Shown in pieces: positions 48,326 through 60,300 of a DNA stretch of 64,000 bases. Numbering within the stretch: the stretch's first letter is position 1; each line of letters opens with the position of its first letter. A model generated the notes under the pieces. It had not been told where the DNA came from. It did not search any database and saw nothing but the letters and a program-made list of their open reading frames with translations. Origin of the DNA: Pratylenchus scribneri (lineage: Eukaryota > Nematoda > Chromadorea > Rhabditida > Pratylenchidae); the NCBI GenBank assembly GCA_030063045.1, contig JAQSEB010000185.1, forward strand, positions 248,001 to 312,000, given 5' to 3'. The translations under genes and the position numbers were made by a program.

Positions 48326-48632
48326 ATGGCCAATAATAATAACAATGGACGACGCGAGGAACAAATTCGCCGTGAATTGGAAGAAGTTCGACTGCGCGAA
48401 AATCAGTTGGCCCAACAATTGCGTGAATTGGAAAATAGGCGAAGACAGGAAGAGATCAGGTCCAAAACAATTTATGAAAAAATCGATTAAAATTATTTTC
48501 AGGCAATTGGAAGATGACAACCGCCGTCGCATGGAACATCAGCGCCGCCCGTGGCGTGAACAAAAGGCTCGCTACCGTGCCCGTCGGCAGGCTCGCGATC
48601 AACAGCAAAGTGGTGGCGGTAATCAGCAATGA
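48326..48632 (+). CDS. small charged coiled-coil protein, function unknown
   Basis: I do not recognise the family. Two exons, 48326-48459 and 48503-48632, join in phase across a 43-base intron, giving 87 residues. The protein starts MANNNNNGRR, continues as an Arg/Glu-rich helix (EVRLRENQLAQQLRELENRR) that should form a coiled coil, and ends basic and Gln-rich (RARRQARDQQQSGGGNQQ). There is no signal peptide or membrane segment. A TTTCTTTCAG lies 26 bases before the ATG, as in trans-spliced worm genes, and AATAAA occurs near 48704. The splice fit and codon bias support a real gene. The basic tail could bind nucleic acid, but that is a guess. Confidence 0.72.
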
Positions 48633-48830
48633 TGCGGATGATGTAAAGAATAATGATTTAAAAGAAGGAATGAAATAACTGAAAAGATAAATAATTTTCG
48701 TAATAAAATTTGGCCTTGTTTAAATTTTTCTTAAATCTCTTTTTAAAAAATTTCCATATCTTTGAGTGCAATAAACCCGAACTTTTGAGGAAAAGCCGAG
48801 TATTTTACAAAGAAGAGAGGTAGTTTAATT

Positions 48831-49120
48831 TTTGGCCCATATCTCAGCGAGACAATTGCCAATTCGAGAAGGCGATACATCATTGTAAAGCCCAAAATGT
48901 CCTCTACAAAGTGGCTAAATTTGCATTTTATGAAATTAAACTTTCGAAAAATTAGATGTCCTTGTAAACCCGAAGTTTTGGGGAAAAGCTGCTTATTAGT
49001 TTATAAAATATTTTAAATTTTTAAGAAGTTATAAAAGCCATTTTTTGAGGTAATTTAGAGCTTTCAAACGACATATCGCCTTCCCCAAATGTTAATGCCT
49101 TTTCGAGAATTAGGCCAAAA
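48831..49120. repeat. foldback repeat family copy
   Basis: It starts TTTGGCCCATATCTCAGCGAG and ends CGAGAATTAGGCCAAAA. It is the first of three closely spaced copies in the same orientation. Confidence 0.85.
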
Positions 49121-49297
49121 ACTATGATAGATTATCGGAAGTAATATAATTCAACAATTGACTCTCCTTTCCAATATCGTATCTTTCTTTTTTACTCATT
49201 TATAACTTGAAGCAAAATTAGATTTGTAATTTGTATTCCTTTTCCTTCCATTTCCAAAATGAGGAACAATTGAGTCCTTCATGAGTTAGTTTTTGTT

Positions 49298-49594
49298 TTT
49301 GGCCTATATCTCAAGGAGGCGATTAGTAATTTGGGAAGGCGATACAACATTGAAAAGCCCTAAGTGTCCTCTACAAAATGTCCTTATTTGCATTTTATGA
49401 AAACCACCTTTTAAAAGAGTTACATGTCTTTAAATATAATAAACCCAAATTTTTGAGAGAAAGCCATTTATTTTACAAATTCTTTTAAGCTTTCAAAAAA
49501 TTAGTTTTGCCACTATTTAGAGGACATTTCAGGCTTTAAAATGGTGTATCGCCTTCCTAAATTAGTTAATGTCCTGCTGAGATATGGCCAAAAT
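49298..49594. repeat. foldback repeat family copy
   Basis: It starts TTTTTGGCCTATATCTCAAGG and ends CTGCTGAGATATGGCCAAAA. Loop and both arms are clear. Confidence 0.88.
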
Positions 49595-49800
49595 CTAATG
49601 CAGAGGTACCATTCAATCGGCGGTAATTCATCTTCTTGTCTCTTTTCTCACAAAGTATTACTATATAGGGAAAGAATGTGTTGTGTATTGTGTTTCCTCT
49701 CCAATACCGTATTTCTCATTTATAGCCGGAAGATGGAAAAATTTGCATTCCTTCCATTTACATTTCCATGAAGAGAGACATATGAGCACCTTAGCTAGTT

Positions 49801-50095
49801 TTTGGCCCATATCTCAGCGAGGCAATTGCCAATTCTGGAAATCGATATATCATTGAAAAGCCCTAAGTTTCCTCTATAAAGTGGCCTTATTTAAATTTTA
49901 TGAAATTAAACTTTCGAAAAATTTTATGCCTTTGAGTATAATAAACCCAAACCTTTAGAGGAAAGCCACTTATTTTACAAATTCTTTTAAGCTTTCAAAA
50001 AATTAGTTTTGCCACTTTTTAGAGGACATTTAGGGCTTTAAAATGGCATATCGCCTTCCTGAATTGGTTGCTTCCTTGTTGATCTATGGCCAAAA
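49801..50095. repeat. foldback repeat family copy
   Basis: It starts TTTGGCCCATATCTCAGCGAG and ends CTTGTTGATCTATGGCCAAAA. Right-arm sequence GCCACTTTTTAGAGGACAT is intact. Confidence 0.88.
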
Positions 50096-50997
50096 GAATG
50101 GCCTCGGTGCTGAAAAGTCTGATTTCTTCAGCTGAATTCCAGTCAATTTTAATCATATGTTATTCTTTTTTTTCAATTTAATATTTTTGAATGAGAGCCA
50201 AGGTCGTCGTCTTCTTCCCCGTCTTCGTCTCCAGCATTTTTCGTTGAAATGAAATTTTGGAGAATTCCCCAGCCAACAATTTTAATTCAATCATATGAAC
50301 CTGTGGGGATGGACAATTTAAAATGGCCTCTTTTCCAATTTTGCAGCCAAAATTCACCGCACCAAAGTCTACAAAAATTCAGTTCAAATGTCCCCATTCA
50401 TTTTTTTATTATTTAGTAAATTTACTAATTCTTTTTGGAATTTGCACCCAAAAAAGTGGCAAAATTGCAGCAGAAAGGCACGGGACTATCATTTTTTCAT
50501 CGGTGCCTATTTTCCACTATCCTTATTAGAGGAAGAGAAGAGCGAATTTGGCCCGCATTTCCGCTTTCCATCTTTGCCCACAATTTTTGCACTGATAAGA
50601 ACTGAATCAATTTCTACTGGTAGGACTAATTTGCCCTCCAATGTCTTTATTTTCTGACTATTTAATGTCTCCAATTTTTGGGTCCATTTTTGCCATTATC
50701 ACAAAATTGACACCATCTCTTCCTTGATTATTTTCTTTCCATTTTGTCTCAAACCATTTTTGGTTTATTTTATTTTATAGTCATCGACCTCTCCCCTATT
50801 TTCCAATTTTTGCATCCTGCTAATGCCAAATTGGACAAAAAAAAGGTGATAAAAGTGAGAAATTCTTACAAAATAAAACAAGAGCCACTCCCATCTGCAT
50901 AAATTCCCCTAGTTTGGAGCCATAAAATTGGATTAACCTTTATCATCTTTGTTTTTTGTTTATCAGTGAAACAGGATTTTCACTACCTTGTCCATTA

Positions 50998-51288
50998 TTT
51001 TGGCCATAACTCAACAAGGAAACAATCAATTTGGGAAGGCGATATGCCATTTGAAAGCTCTGAATGTCCTCAAAAAAGTGATTTTTCAAATTTTTTTAAA
51101 ATTTAGAAAAATTTGTATAATAAGTGACTTTTCCTCAAATAGGTGGGGCTTTATACTCAAAGACATCTAACTCATTTTAGTTATCTGGATTTTTTAATTT
51201 AAAAAGCCTAATTGTGTACGACACTTTGGGCTTCAAAATTATATCATCATCTTCAAAATTAGCTAATGCTTTGCTGAGTTATTGGCCA
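50998..51288. repeat. foldback repeat family copy
   Basis: It starts TTTTGGCCATAACTCAACAAGG and ends GCTTTGCTGAGTTATTGGCCAA. Confidence 0.85.
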
Positions 51289-51873
51289 ATAGAAGGTAGC
51301 ATCCAGGTAGAAATATGTCCACTACCGGGTTTGCTGCTGATGAGGGAGGAGTGGCGTCCAAAAAGCAGATTAAAATCACAATTAATTCCATTCTTAAAAG
51401 GTAATAAAAAATTTTTGATTGTTCGCCACACCTTTATTCATTCAGAGGCCCTTAAAATTCACAAATTTGTCATTAAGGAAGCCATTCTCTCATTTTTTCA
51501 TAATTTTATTGCCATAAATTTTTTGCAATAAATATTTTTGATTCATTCCAAATATATTCTTCGCCTACTTATTTTTCCATTTTTTTATTTTCTTGAACCG
51601 GTTTAAACCATCCAGCCCAAAATTGGCAAAGACAAAACAAATATCCAAAGTTTATGATGAGTTTGGTACGGATGAAAATAAAATCTTTTTTGCTCTTTGT
51701 TCAAAGTACTTTTTCATTTTCATTTTGGGCTAATCCAATAGGAATGAAAGGAAAAGTTGCAAATTACGAAAATTAAAATAAAACAATGAAATAAATTTAT
51801 TATATTTGGATTATTCAAAAAAGAAATCTCGGATTGCGCCTGACGAAACTTAGATTAAAATTTTTCGGAAAAT

Positions 51874-52937
51874 AGGCGGAACTATTTAAAACTTAGTCAA
51901 CCAGGCGGAATTATTTAAAACTTAGTCAAACAGGCGGAATTATTTAAAACTTAGTCAACCAGGCGGAATTATTTAAAACTTAGTCAACCAGGCGGAATTA
52001 TTTAAAACTTAGTCAACCAGGCGGAATTATTTAAAACTTAGTCAACCAGGCGGAATTATTTAAAACTTAGTCAAACAGGCGGAATTATTTAAAACTTAGT
52101 CAACCAGGCGGAATTATTTACAACTTAATCAAACAGGCGGAGTTATTTAAAACTTAGTCAAACAGGCGGAATTATTTAAAACTTAGTCAAACAGGCGGAG
52201 TTATTTAAAACTTAGTCAACCAGGCGGAATTATTTAAAACTTAGTCAACCAGGCGGAATTATTTAAAACTTAGTCAACCAGGCGGAATTATTTAAAACTT
52301 AGTCAAACAGGCGGAATTATTTAAAACTTAGTCAAACAGGCGGAATTATTTAAAACTTAGTCAACCAGGCGGAATTATTTAAAACTTAGTCAACCAGGCG
52401 GAATTATTTAAAACTTAGTCAACCAGGCGGAATTATTTAAAACTTAGTCAACCAGGCGGAATTATTTAAAACTTAGTCAACCAGGCGGAATTATTTAAAA
52501 CTTAGTCAACCAGGCGGAATTATTTAAAACTTAGTCAAACAGGCGGAATTATTTAAAACTTAGTCAAACAGGCGGAATTATTTAAAACTTAGTCAAACAG
52601 GCGGAGTTATTTAAAACTTAGTCAAACAGGCGGAATTATTTAAAGAATTATTTAAAACTTAGTCAACCAGGCGGAATTATTTAAAACTTAGTCAAACTGG
52701 CGGAATTATTTAAAACTTAGTCAACCAGGCGGAATTATTTAAAACTTAGTCAACCAGGCGGAATTATTTAAAACTTAGTCAAACAGGCGGAATTATTTAC
52801 AACTTAGTCAAACAGGCGGAATTATTTAAAACTTAGTCAAACAGGCGGAATTATTTAAAACAGTCAAACAGGCGGAATTATTTAAAACTTAGTCAAACAG
52901 GCGGAATTATTTAAAACAGTCAACCAGATGGAATTAA
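51874..52937 (-). repeat. minisatellite type A, 29-bp unit, reverse orientation, about 36 copies
   Basis: On the plus strand the unit reads AGGCGGAATTATT then TAAAACTTAGTCAACC. It is the complement of the 30253-31979 array. Short units (TAAAACAGTCAA) and one internal duplication (TTTAAAGAATTATTTAAAAC at 52640) mark unequal exchange. Confidence 0.97.
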
Positions 52938-54317
52938 AACTTTTTCCGGAAAAAATACCCTGGAGAACGTGAACTCCGTGTGATTGCTTATCCCCAAATC
53001 ATTACTATCTTTCAATTCATTCATTCATTATTTGCAACCATTTTAAGTTTTGCACATGTTCGGAAGCCTTTTACACTATTCATTATGACCTCACCAATTA
53101 ACCTTTGCGGCTTTTGTTTTTAGCACCCCAAAATGTGTGTGCGCTATTCAAAAGCTCCCTTCCTCCATTTATTCTTTGGACCAGTCCTTTTTTTCTATTG
53201 ATGGCCAAATTTTTTGTTGTGTTATTTGGCCCACAACTTCCTCCTTTCTTCCAGCCCCATTCAACATTTGAACGTCCCTTTTTTTCCTATTCATTTGCCT
53301 CCCCTTTCATTGAGCCACCTCCCTCCAATTTTTCCCTTTGCTGATTGCTGGCGGAAATTGCTCGGGATTCGGGAATGGCTAGCCTTTTGAATATAGCTCA
53401 ATTCTTCCATCTATTCCCCATTCATCAATTTCTTCCCGCGCATAGAGAAAAAAATTGGATCCTTCCTTTTATTTTGGCTTTCTTCCATCTGCGCGACTGA
53501 CTCGCTTTTTAAACTTGAAAATTCACTTCCCCGATTATATATCCCACCTTCATTCCTCACTGAAAATATGTACATATAGACCAAAATAATATGGCCCATG
53601 TTGATCCCGATTCCTGACTGATGAGAAGGAATGGCTTCCGCCCGCAATGATAAAAATAAAAATTGAATTGAAGGGCTCCTTCTTCCCCTCCCTTCTCCAA
53701 AAAGAAGGAATTCGAGTGAACAAAGGGGGGTGTGGCGACATTGAAAATTTTTCTAAAATTATTTTTTATTTTATACTATCTAAAAATGGAATTTGTTGTT
53801 AAAATGATTTTTGTCTGCCTATATTTGGGACCCTCGAAGAGGATTTTTCAGACCGCCAACATTTTGCAATAAATTTGCCGTTTTCATTTTATTTGCTGCT
53901 ATTCCCGCTGCGCAATTTCTACATTCCCACTGAATAAAATAAAATCCATAATCCTGCCCAATATTGGCCCACTTTCACCAAATCCCTCATCCCTCATTTT
54001 TCATGAGCCCATAAAACTTTCTCTACCCTTGGGATTTGGGCCAATTTCCTCCCTTTTCCCTCACTAAAATTGGCATCAATTCTGACCCAATTTTTTACTT
54101 TTTAATTTTATTAATTTTTTTTTAGATTTTTTGCACATTTTCATCCCATTTTTGCCCATTAACAAATTTCTTTCAATTTTTCCATTCATTTCACAACTGA
54201 TTTTGTGGTGATTCATTTTGCCGTTGGACAAATTTGATTAGAGACATTTTTTTGATTCCTTTCTCCTTCCAATTTCACATTAATTCCCTTCGCTGCTAGC
54301 TGGAATTCTGAATCTGA

Positions 54318-57300
54318 ATGTCCAGCATCAAACGAGAGGCGCAAACTGCAGGTTAAATGAACATATTTTTAGCCCCAAAAAAGGTCATTCAATCGAATAT
54401 TTCATTCAAGCCTGAATCGATTCCATTCCAAATTTACATAATTTTTAATTTTCCAATTTCAATAAAAAGCAGAAATCCGTTAAAATTATCATTAAATAAA
54501 TCTTTGTGTGAATTTATTAGGCCCATTTTACCTCCTCCTATTGGACTATCCTCTCGGGGGATGGAAACCTTGAATGACCCTGGGCTAATAATTTGGGCCA
54601 ATTTTGCAAACACTTGAATTTAGACTGAATTTTCCAAATATTTTGCTTAAAATGCAAATAAATTTGATTCAAATTTACCAAAAATATCTCTAAAAATATT
54701 GCCTCTCCTTCCTCTTCAAAATCACCTTCCAAAAATTCCCCTCATTTTAAGACGGTTCTCATTGTGCAAATGGTGGAATGGATGCAGCCTTGCCTCCGAA
54801 ATTTCGTCGGGAAAAGCCGAAAATGGCCGTCACCTGGTCGGAAATGGCCGCCGCATGGCCCTATAGCACATTTCTCATTGTGCTCAACGAATTCTGCCAA
54901 AAATTTGCCGCTCTTTCAAGTCAGTATTTAAAGGGGAAACAAAGAAAGTCATTTCAATATCTGAGCCGCTATTTTGGCCATAGCTCAACAAAGAAGCAAC
55001 CAATTCAAGAAGGCTATATGCCATTTGAAAGCCCTAAATGTCCTCTAAAAAGTGGCTTTACTAATTTTTGAAAAGTTAATAAAATTTATATAATAAGCGG
55101 CTTTTCCTCCAAAAATGGGGTTTATTACATTCAATGACAGGTAACTTTTTTAAATGTAGATTTCATAATAATTTTAATTGTTATTTTGTAGAGGACACTT
55201 TGGGCTTTCCAATGATATATCGCCTTCTAAAATTGACTAATACCCCGTTGAGATATGGGCCATAAAATATGGCCAAAAGATATGAAATGGGTACTTGTCG
55301 GTTATCTCCGGGCAGATTTTTTGGGTCAAATGAGGAAAGATAAAGATATTCCCATGGGTCATTCGGTAGAGAGTTACGGTTATTTAGGATAGGTTCTCAC
55401 GTATCCTTAACCATAATCCTAATCACCCATAAGGAGAATCCTTCATTTCTAAAATATCTGTCCAAGGATAACCGATAAGTGGGACACACCCCAACTGGGC
55501 GACTTCGCTTATAGCTAACTAAGGGCTAGGCCGATATTAATGATTTTGGCATTAACTTAAAGAGCGCACTTCTGGCTATCGATTGATATAAAATTTAATT
55601 GGATTAGTTAAAATTTGGCGGAATTGTATTCAAAAAACCGAGAAAAATTTGCAAATTTATAATATAATGGTTTTTTAAGTACAACTTTGCTAATTCTGAA
55701 TTAAACCAAATAAATTTTATATCAATCGATAGCCAGAAGTGCGCTCTTTAATTTGACACCAAAATTATCCCTATCGGTTTAGCCCTTATGGAGTTACATT
55801 ACAAGCGCCGTCGCCCAGTTGTGGCGTACCGTCGACAAGTACCATGAAATAAATGTTCCTTAACGAAAAGGAAAAATATTTTTAAGATTTTTAATTCAAA
55901 TTGAATGTAATTTTATTGATTTTCAGCAATTTTGCCCCTCTATTTGTTGAATGTGCTCAAATTCAATGCCAACCAGACGACCATTTTTATGCAAATTTAC
56001 CAAATTCTTGGTGGCATTTTCCCCCTTTTTGGCTCGGCACTGGCCGATGGCTACATTGGCAAATTTTGGACAATCCTCTATGGCACCCTACTCTATGGTG
56101 TTGGAAAAGTGTTGATGTCAAGTGGGCAAAAAAATTTAAAAAAATGAAAAAAATTTTGAAATTTTTTGCAGGCGCTGCCTTCATGCGAAGTGGTTCGGCA
56201 TTTCATCCTTGGGCAAGTTTTATTTGGCTCTCCGAATATTTTTACGCTTTTGGATAAGCTCTTTTTATAGAATATTTTGGTAAAAAATGGGATTCATCAG
56301 ACTAGAATTGGCCATAAAATTATTGCTACAGGATGAAATATGCTCGATTTTGACCTATTTTTGTCAATTTTTTTTGGTCATAACTTTTTGTATTCCCAAT
56401 CAAATCCATTAATTCTTTTTGTAAATAATTCTTCCCCATCAGAGCTACAAAATATTATCAAATTTCCTAAATTTAAAGCTAATAATCAACTTGAAAAACT
56501 GAATTTGATACAACCAAACAAATTCCATTTAACTTGGCATATTTTGTCGTTTTTTGCTCATAACTTTCTTTCAATTCTAATTAAATTAATTAATTCTTTC
56601 TTTTATTAATTCTTCCCAATCAAAGCTACAAAATAATATCAAATTTGCAAAATTAAAACCAATTTTTCACTTAAAAAATTGAATTTGAACACAATGGGTA
56701 TCAAAATTATATTCCATTTATCTGCATTCTTTGGTCATAACTTTCTATTTCTTTCAATTCTAATTTTTAATTAATTTAATTAATTCTTTCTTTCTTTTCC
56801 TAATTCTTCTCAATCAGGGCTACAAAATGATATCAAATTTGACATAATTTAAAGCTAAATTTCATTTAAAAAATTGAATTTGAACACAATGGATGTCATC
56901 AAACAAATTAACTTTTAAAATAATCCAAAATTTGGTTTTTTTCAAGTTTAAATTAAACCTAAAATTTTCCATTTCCCCAAATCCCAATTAATTCCCCTCT
57001 ATATTCCTTCACAGCTCGATTTTGTCGGCATTTTGGTGATCATTGTTGGCATGGGTGGCATTGTGCCATGTGTTGCCTCGTTCGGGGGTGACCAATTCGA
57101 ATCGCATCAGGAACGAATGATTTCCGTCTTTTTCTCCATTTTTTATGCCTCAATCAATGCGGGTGCCCTCATCTCAACCATAATGATGCCATTGCTCCGG
57201 TCACAGCCATGTTTGGACCAAGACTCTTGCTATCCACTTTCATTTGGTGTTTCCGCAATTTTCATGGTAGGCCATCAATAAAAAGGCTTTTTTTCGAGGG

Positions 57301-60300
57301 AATACAAGGATAAATTGAATGAAGTTTGAGGCATTTTTGTAGCCAAGATTCTGATATTTAAATTGGAATCAAAATTTTCAAAAATTATTAAATTCTTTTA
57401 ATAAAATTCCAAAAATAATGGAATACATTACTAAATAAACAGCCATTGAACCTGCGTTAATTTTTTGGCCAATAACTCAGCAAGGAAGAAACCAATTTAG
57501 GAAGGCGATATGCCATTTGAAAGCCAAAAATGTCCTCTAAAAAGTGGCTTACTAATTTTTTGGAAATTTAAAATTTTTGTAAATTAATCTTTTTTCCTCG
57601 GAAAATTTGGGTTTATTACACTCAAAAGACTGTAACATTTTTTAAACTCAAATATTACAAAATTTAAATAGGCAACTTTTTAGAGGGCACTTTGAGCTTT
57701 CCAAAGTTATATCAATATCACCTTCTCGTTTAGGCTATTGCCTCTATGATTTATGGGCCAAATACCTTGAAAAAACATATCGAAAAGTCTTCTTATCCAA
57801 TTCAATTTCCCACAACTTTCCTCAATTTTTCAGATCATTTCGGCCATCGTTTTTGTTGTTGGCAGCAGATGGTCAGTCACTACCTTCTTTAGGATATCAT
57901 TAAAATTTTCACCTTTTTGAAGGTACAAAAAGGCGCCGCCAATTGGAAATGTTTTTGCGGACGTCTATCGGACTTGTCAAATTGCCCGAATCAACAAACG
58001 TTATTCCCAAGTGGAAAGGTCACATTGGCTTTACTATTTTTTGGACACCCACGATTGCCAATTGAACCAAAAATGCCAACGATTGAAACGGCGAAAGAAG
58101 GATTTGAATGCATGCGAACGGGTAATTCTTGTTTTTCACAATATTTGAGCCATTTTTTTGGCCATATCTCAACAAGGAAGTAACCAATTTTGGAAGGCGA
58201 TATGCCTTTTGAAAGCCCTAAATGTCCTCTAAAAAGTGGCACCTAATTTAAATTAAAATAATTTATAAAATAGTCAACTTTTCCTCAAAAAAATAGGATT
58301 ATTACATTCAAATAAATGTAATATTTTATTTTATAAGGGAGTACTTTCTAAAATTTAAATAATTTAATTTGTAGAGCAAACTCAGACCTTTAAAATGATA
58401 TATTGCATTACAAAATTGGTTAATGCCTCGGTGAGATATGGGCCAAAAAATCGGTAATGAAATGATCGGCGGTTTCGGCAGAGTTGTCTCTGTCTCTTTT
58501 CCATCAAAATAATTACCCGGGGAAATTCATTATTGTTTTCCCTCCATTTTCAACAAATGGCATACCGTATTTCTCTCTTCTTTATAATAGCCAGAAGGAA
58601 GGGTCAATTATTGTTCCGTCAATTTTCAACGAAAAATGAAAACAATTTGTTATTAAGTGGAATTTATTCCAAAATTCGGATTTTACACTCAAAGAATTTG
58701 TAACTTATCTATTAATTTTATAAAATTTAAATAAATTAAATTGAAGAGCAAAGCCAGACCACCTTTAAAATGATATATCGCATTCCAAATTTGGTTATAG
58801 CCTCACTGAGATATGGGCCAAAAACCAATGTCGGTAACTTACTAATTGGCAAATATGATTTGTATTTTGTATTCCCTTGATTTAAAAGAAAAGAGAAGGA
58901 AAGGAAAAATGTATCCTTCAATTTCTAAGAGGCACCGTATTCTCTCTTCTTTGTAGCCTGAAGGAAGATCAATTTCTGTTCCTTCCATTTCCATCAAGTG
59001 GCAGATTTGGTTTTTGGTACCGTACCGCCGATTAAAACCTGCATCAATTCTAGACCTATTACTCAGCAAGGCATTTACCAATCTGGGAAAGCGATATATC
59101 ATTTTAAAGCCCAAAGTGTCCTTTACAATTTGGCTTATTTAAATTTTATTAAATCTTCCATTTAAAAAAAGTCACTTGTCTTTGAATGAAATAAACCTGA
59201 ATTTTTGTAGGGAAAGGAGCTTCTTTTTTTATTTTTTTATATTCCAAAAAATTAGTAAAGCCACCTTTTAGAGGACATTTATGGCTTTCGAATGGCATTT
59301 CGCCTTCCTGATTAAGTTATTACTTTGCTGAGCTACAGGCCGAAAGGATAGCTAATATAATGAAATTCCCGCCAATACATTTTCCCATATAAATTTTCAG
59401 GCCAAATTCCTTGAAGACATTCGTTCACTTTTCCGCATACTTGTCATGTATTTGCCGTTGCCAATGTTTTGGGCTCTCTACGATCAACAATATTCGGTTT
59501 GGCTCATTCAGGCCATCCAAATGGATTGTCGTCTTTGGGGCAATGTGGTCAGTGACATTTTTTCCCATAATTTTCATCATATTTTTTTTATCATTTTTTC
59601 AGCTCCTTCTGCCCGATATGATGCAATTTGTCAATCCTGTATGTTTCATAAATTTCTTGATATATTCCTTATCTTTATAGACCTAAGATTTGGAATTAGG
59701 TCATAGATTTTAAATAAATATTTTAATTCCTAAATAAGAGGCCATTCTTTTTAGTTTTAGCCATAGCTCAACGAGGCATGCATTAGCCAGTTTGAGAAGG
59801 GGATAGATATACCATTGAAAAACTGAATGGTCTTTATAAATTTTAGGAAATTAAAATTAAAAATTACTTGTCTTTTTATGTAATGAACCCGGATTGTTTG
59901 AAGAAGCTTATTTAACAAATAAATTTTTTATTAAAAAGCCATTTTTTAGGGGACATTTAGGGCATTCAAATTGTATTTTGCCTTCCCAAATTGGTTTTTT
60001 CCTTGTTGAATTATATCCAAATGAACAGCTTGGGTATTGAATGGCTCTGTTTCGCTAAAATACATCCTCCCTATTTCTCTTTCTTTAATCCATTTTACCC
60101 CTTTTTCATAGGTCCTAATCTTGGTTTTCATTTTCCTCTTCGAATCCATCATTTATCCGATTGCCTCAAAATTGGTCAAATTGACTCCGTTGAGGAAAAT
60201 GGTAGCCGGTGGTGTGCTTGCCTCCCTCGCCTTCTTCGTTTCGGCCCAAGTTCAGACTAAAGTCAATGTACGTTTCATTTTTTTTAATGGACATTTAAAA

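Larger units (their letters stand above)
48633..54317. other. repeat-filled intergenic region before the peptide transporter
   Basis: Four foldback copies (48831-49120, 49298-49594, 49801-50095, 50998-51288) and a type A minisatellite (51874-52937) dominate. The rest (50300-50950, 52940-54300) is AT- and pyrimidine-rich with only short frames. I see no gene. Confidence 0.55.

Noticed and set aside
56172..56260. PEPT exon 4 read in the frame giving GAAFMRSG
   Set aside because: That frame cannot join exon 5 in phase; the ALPSCEVVRHFILGQ frame does.
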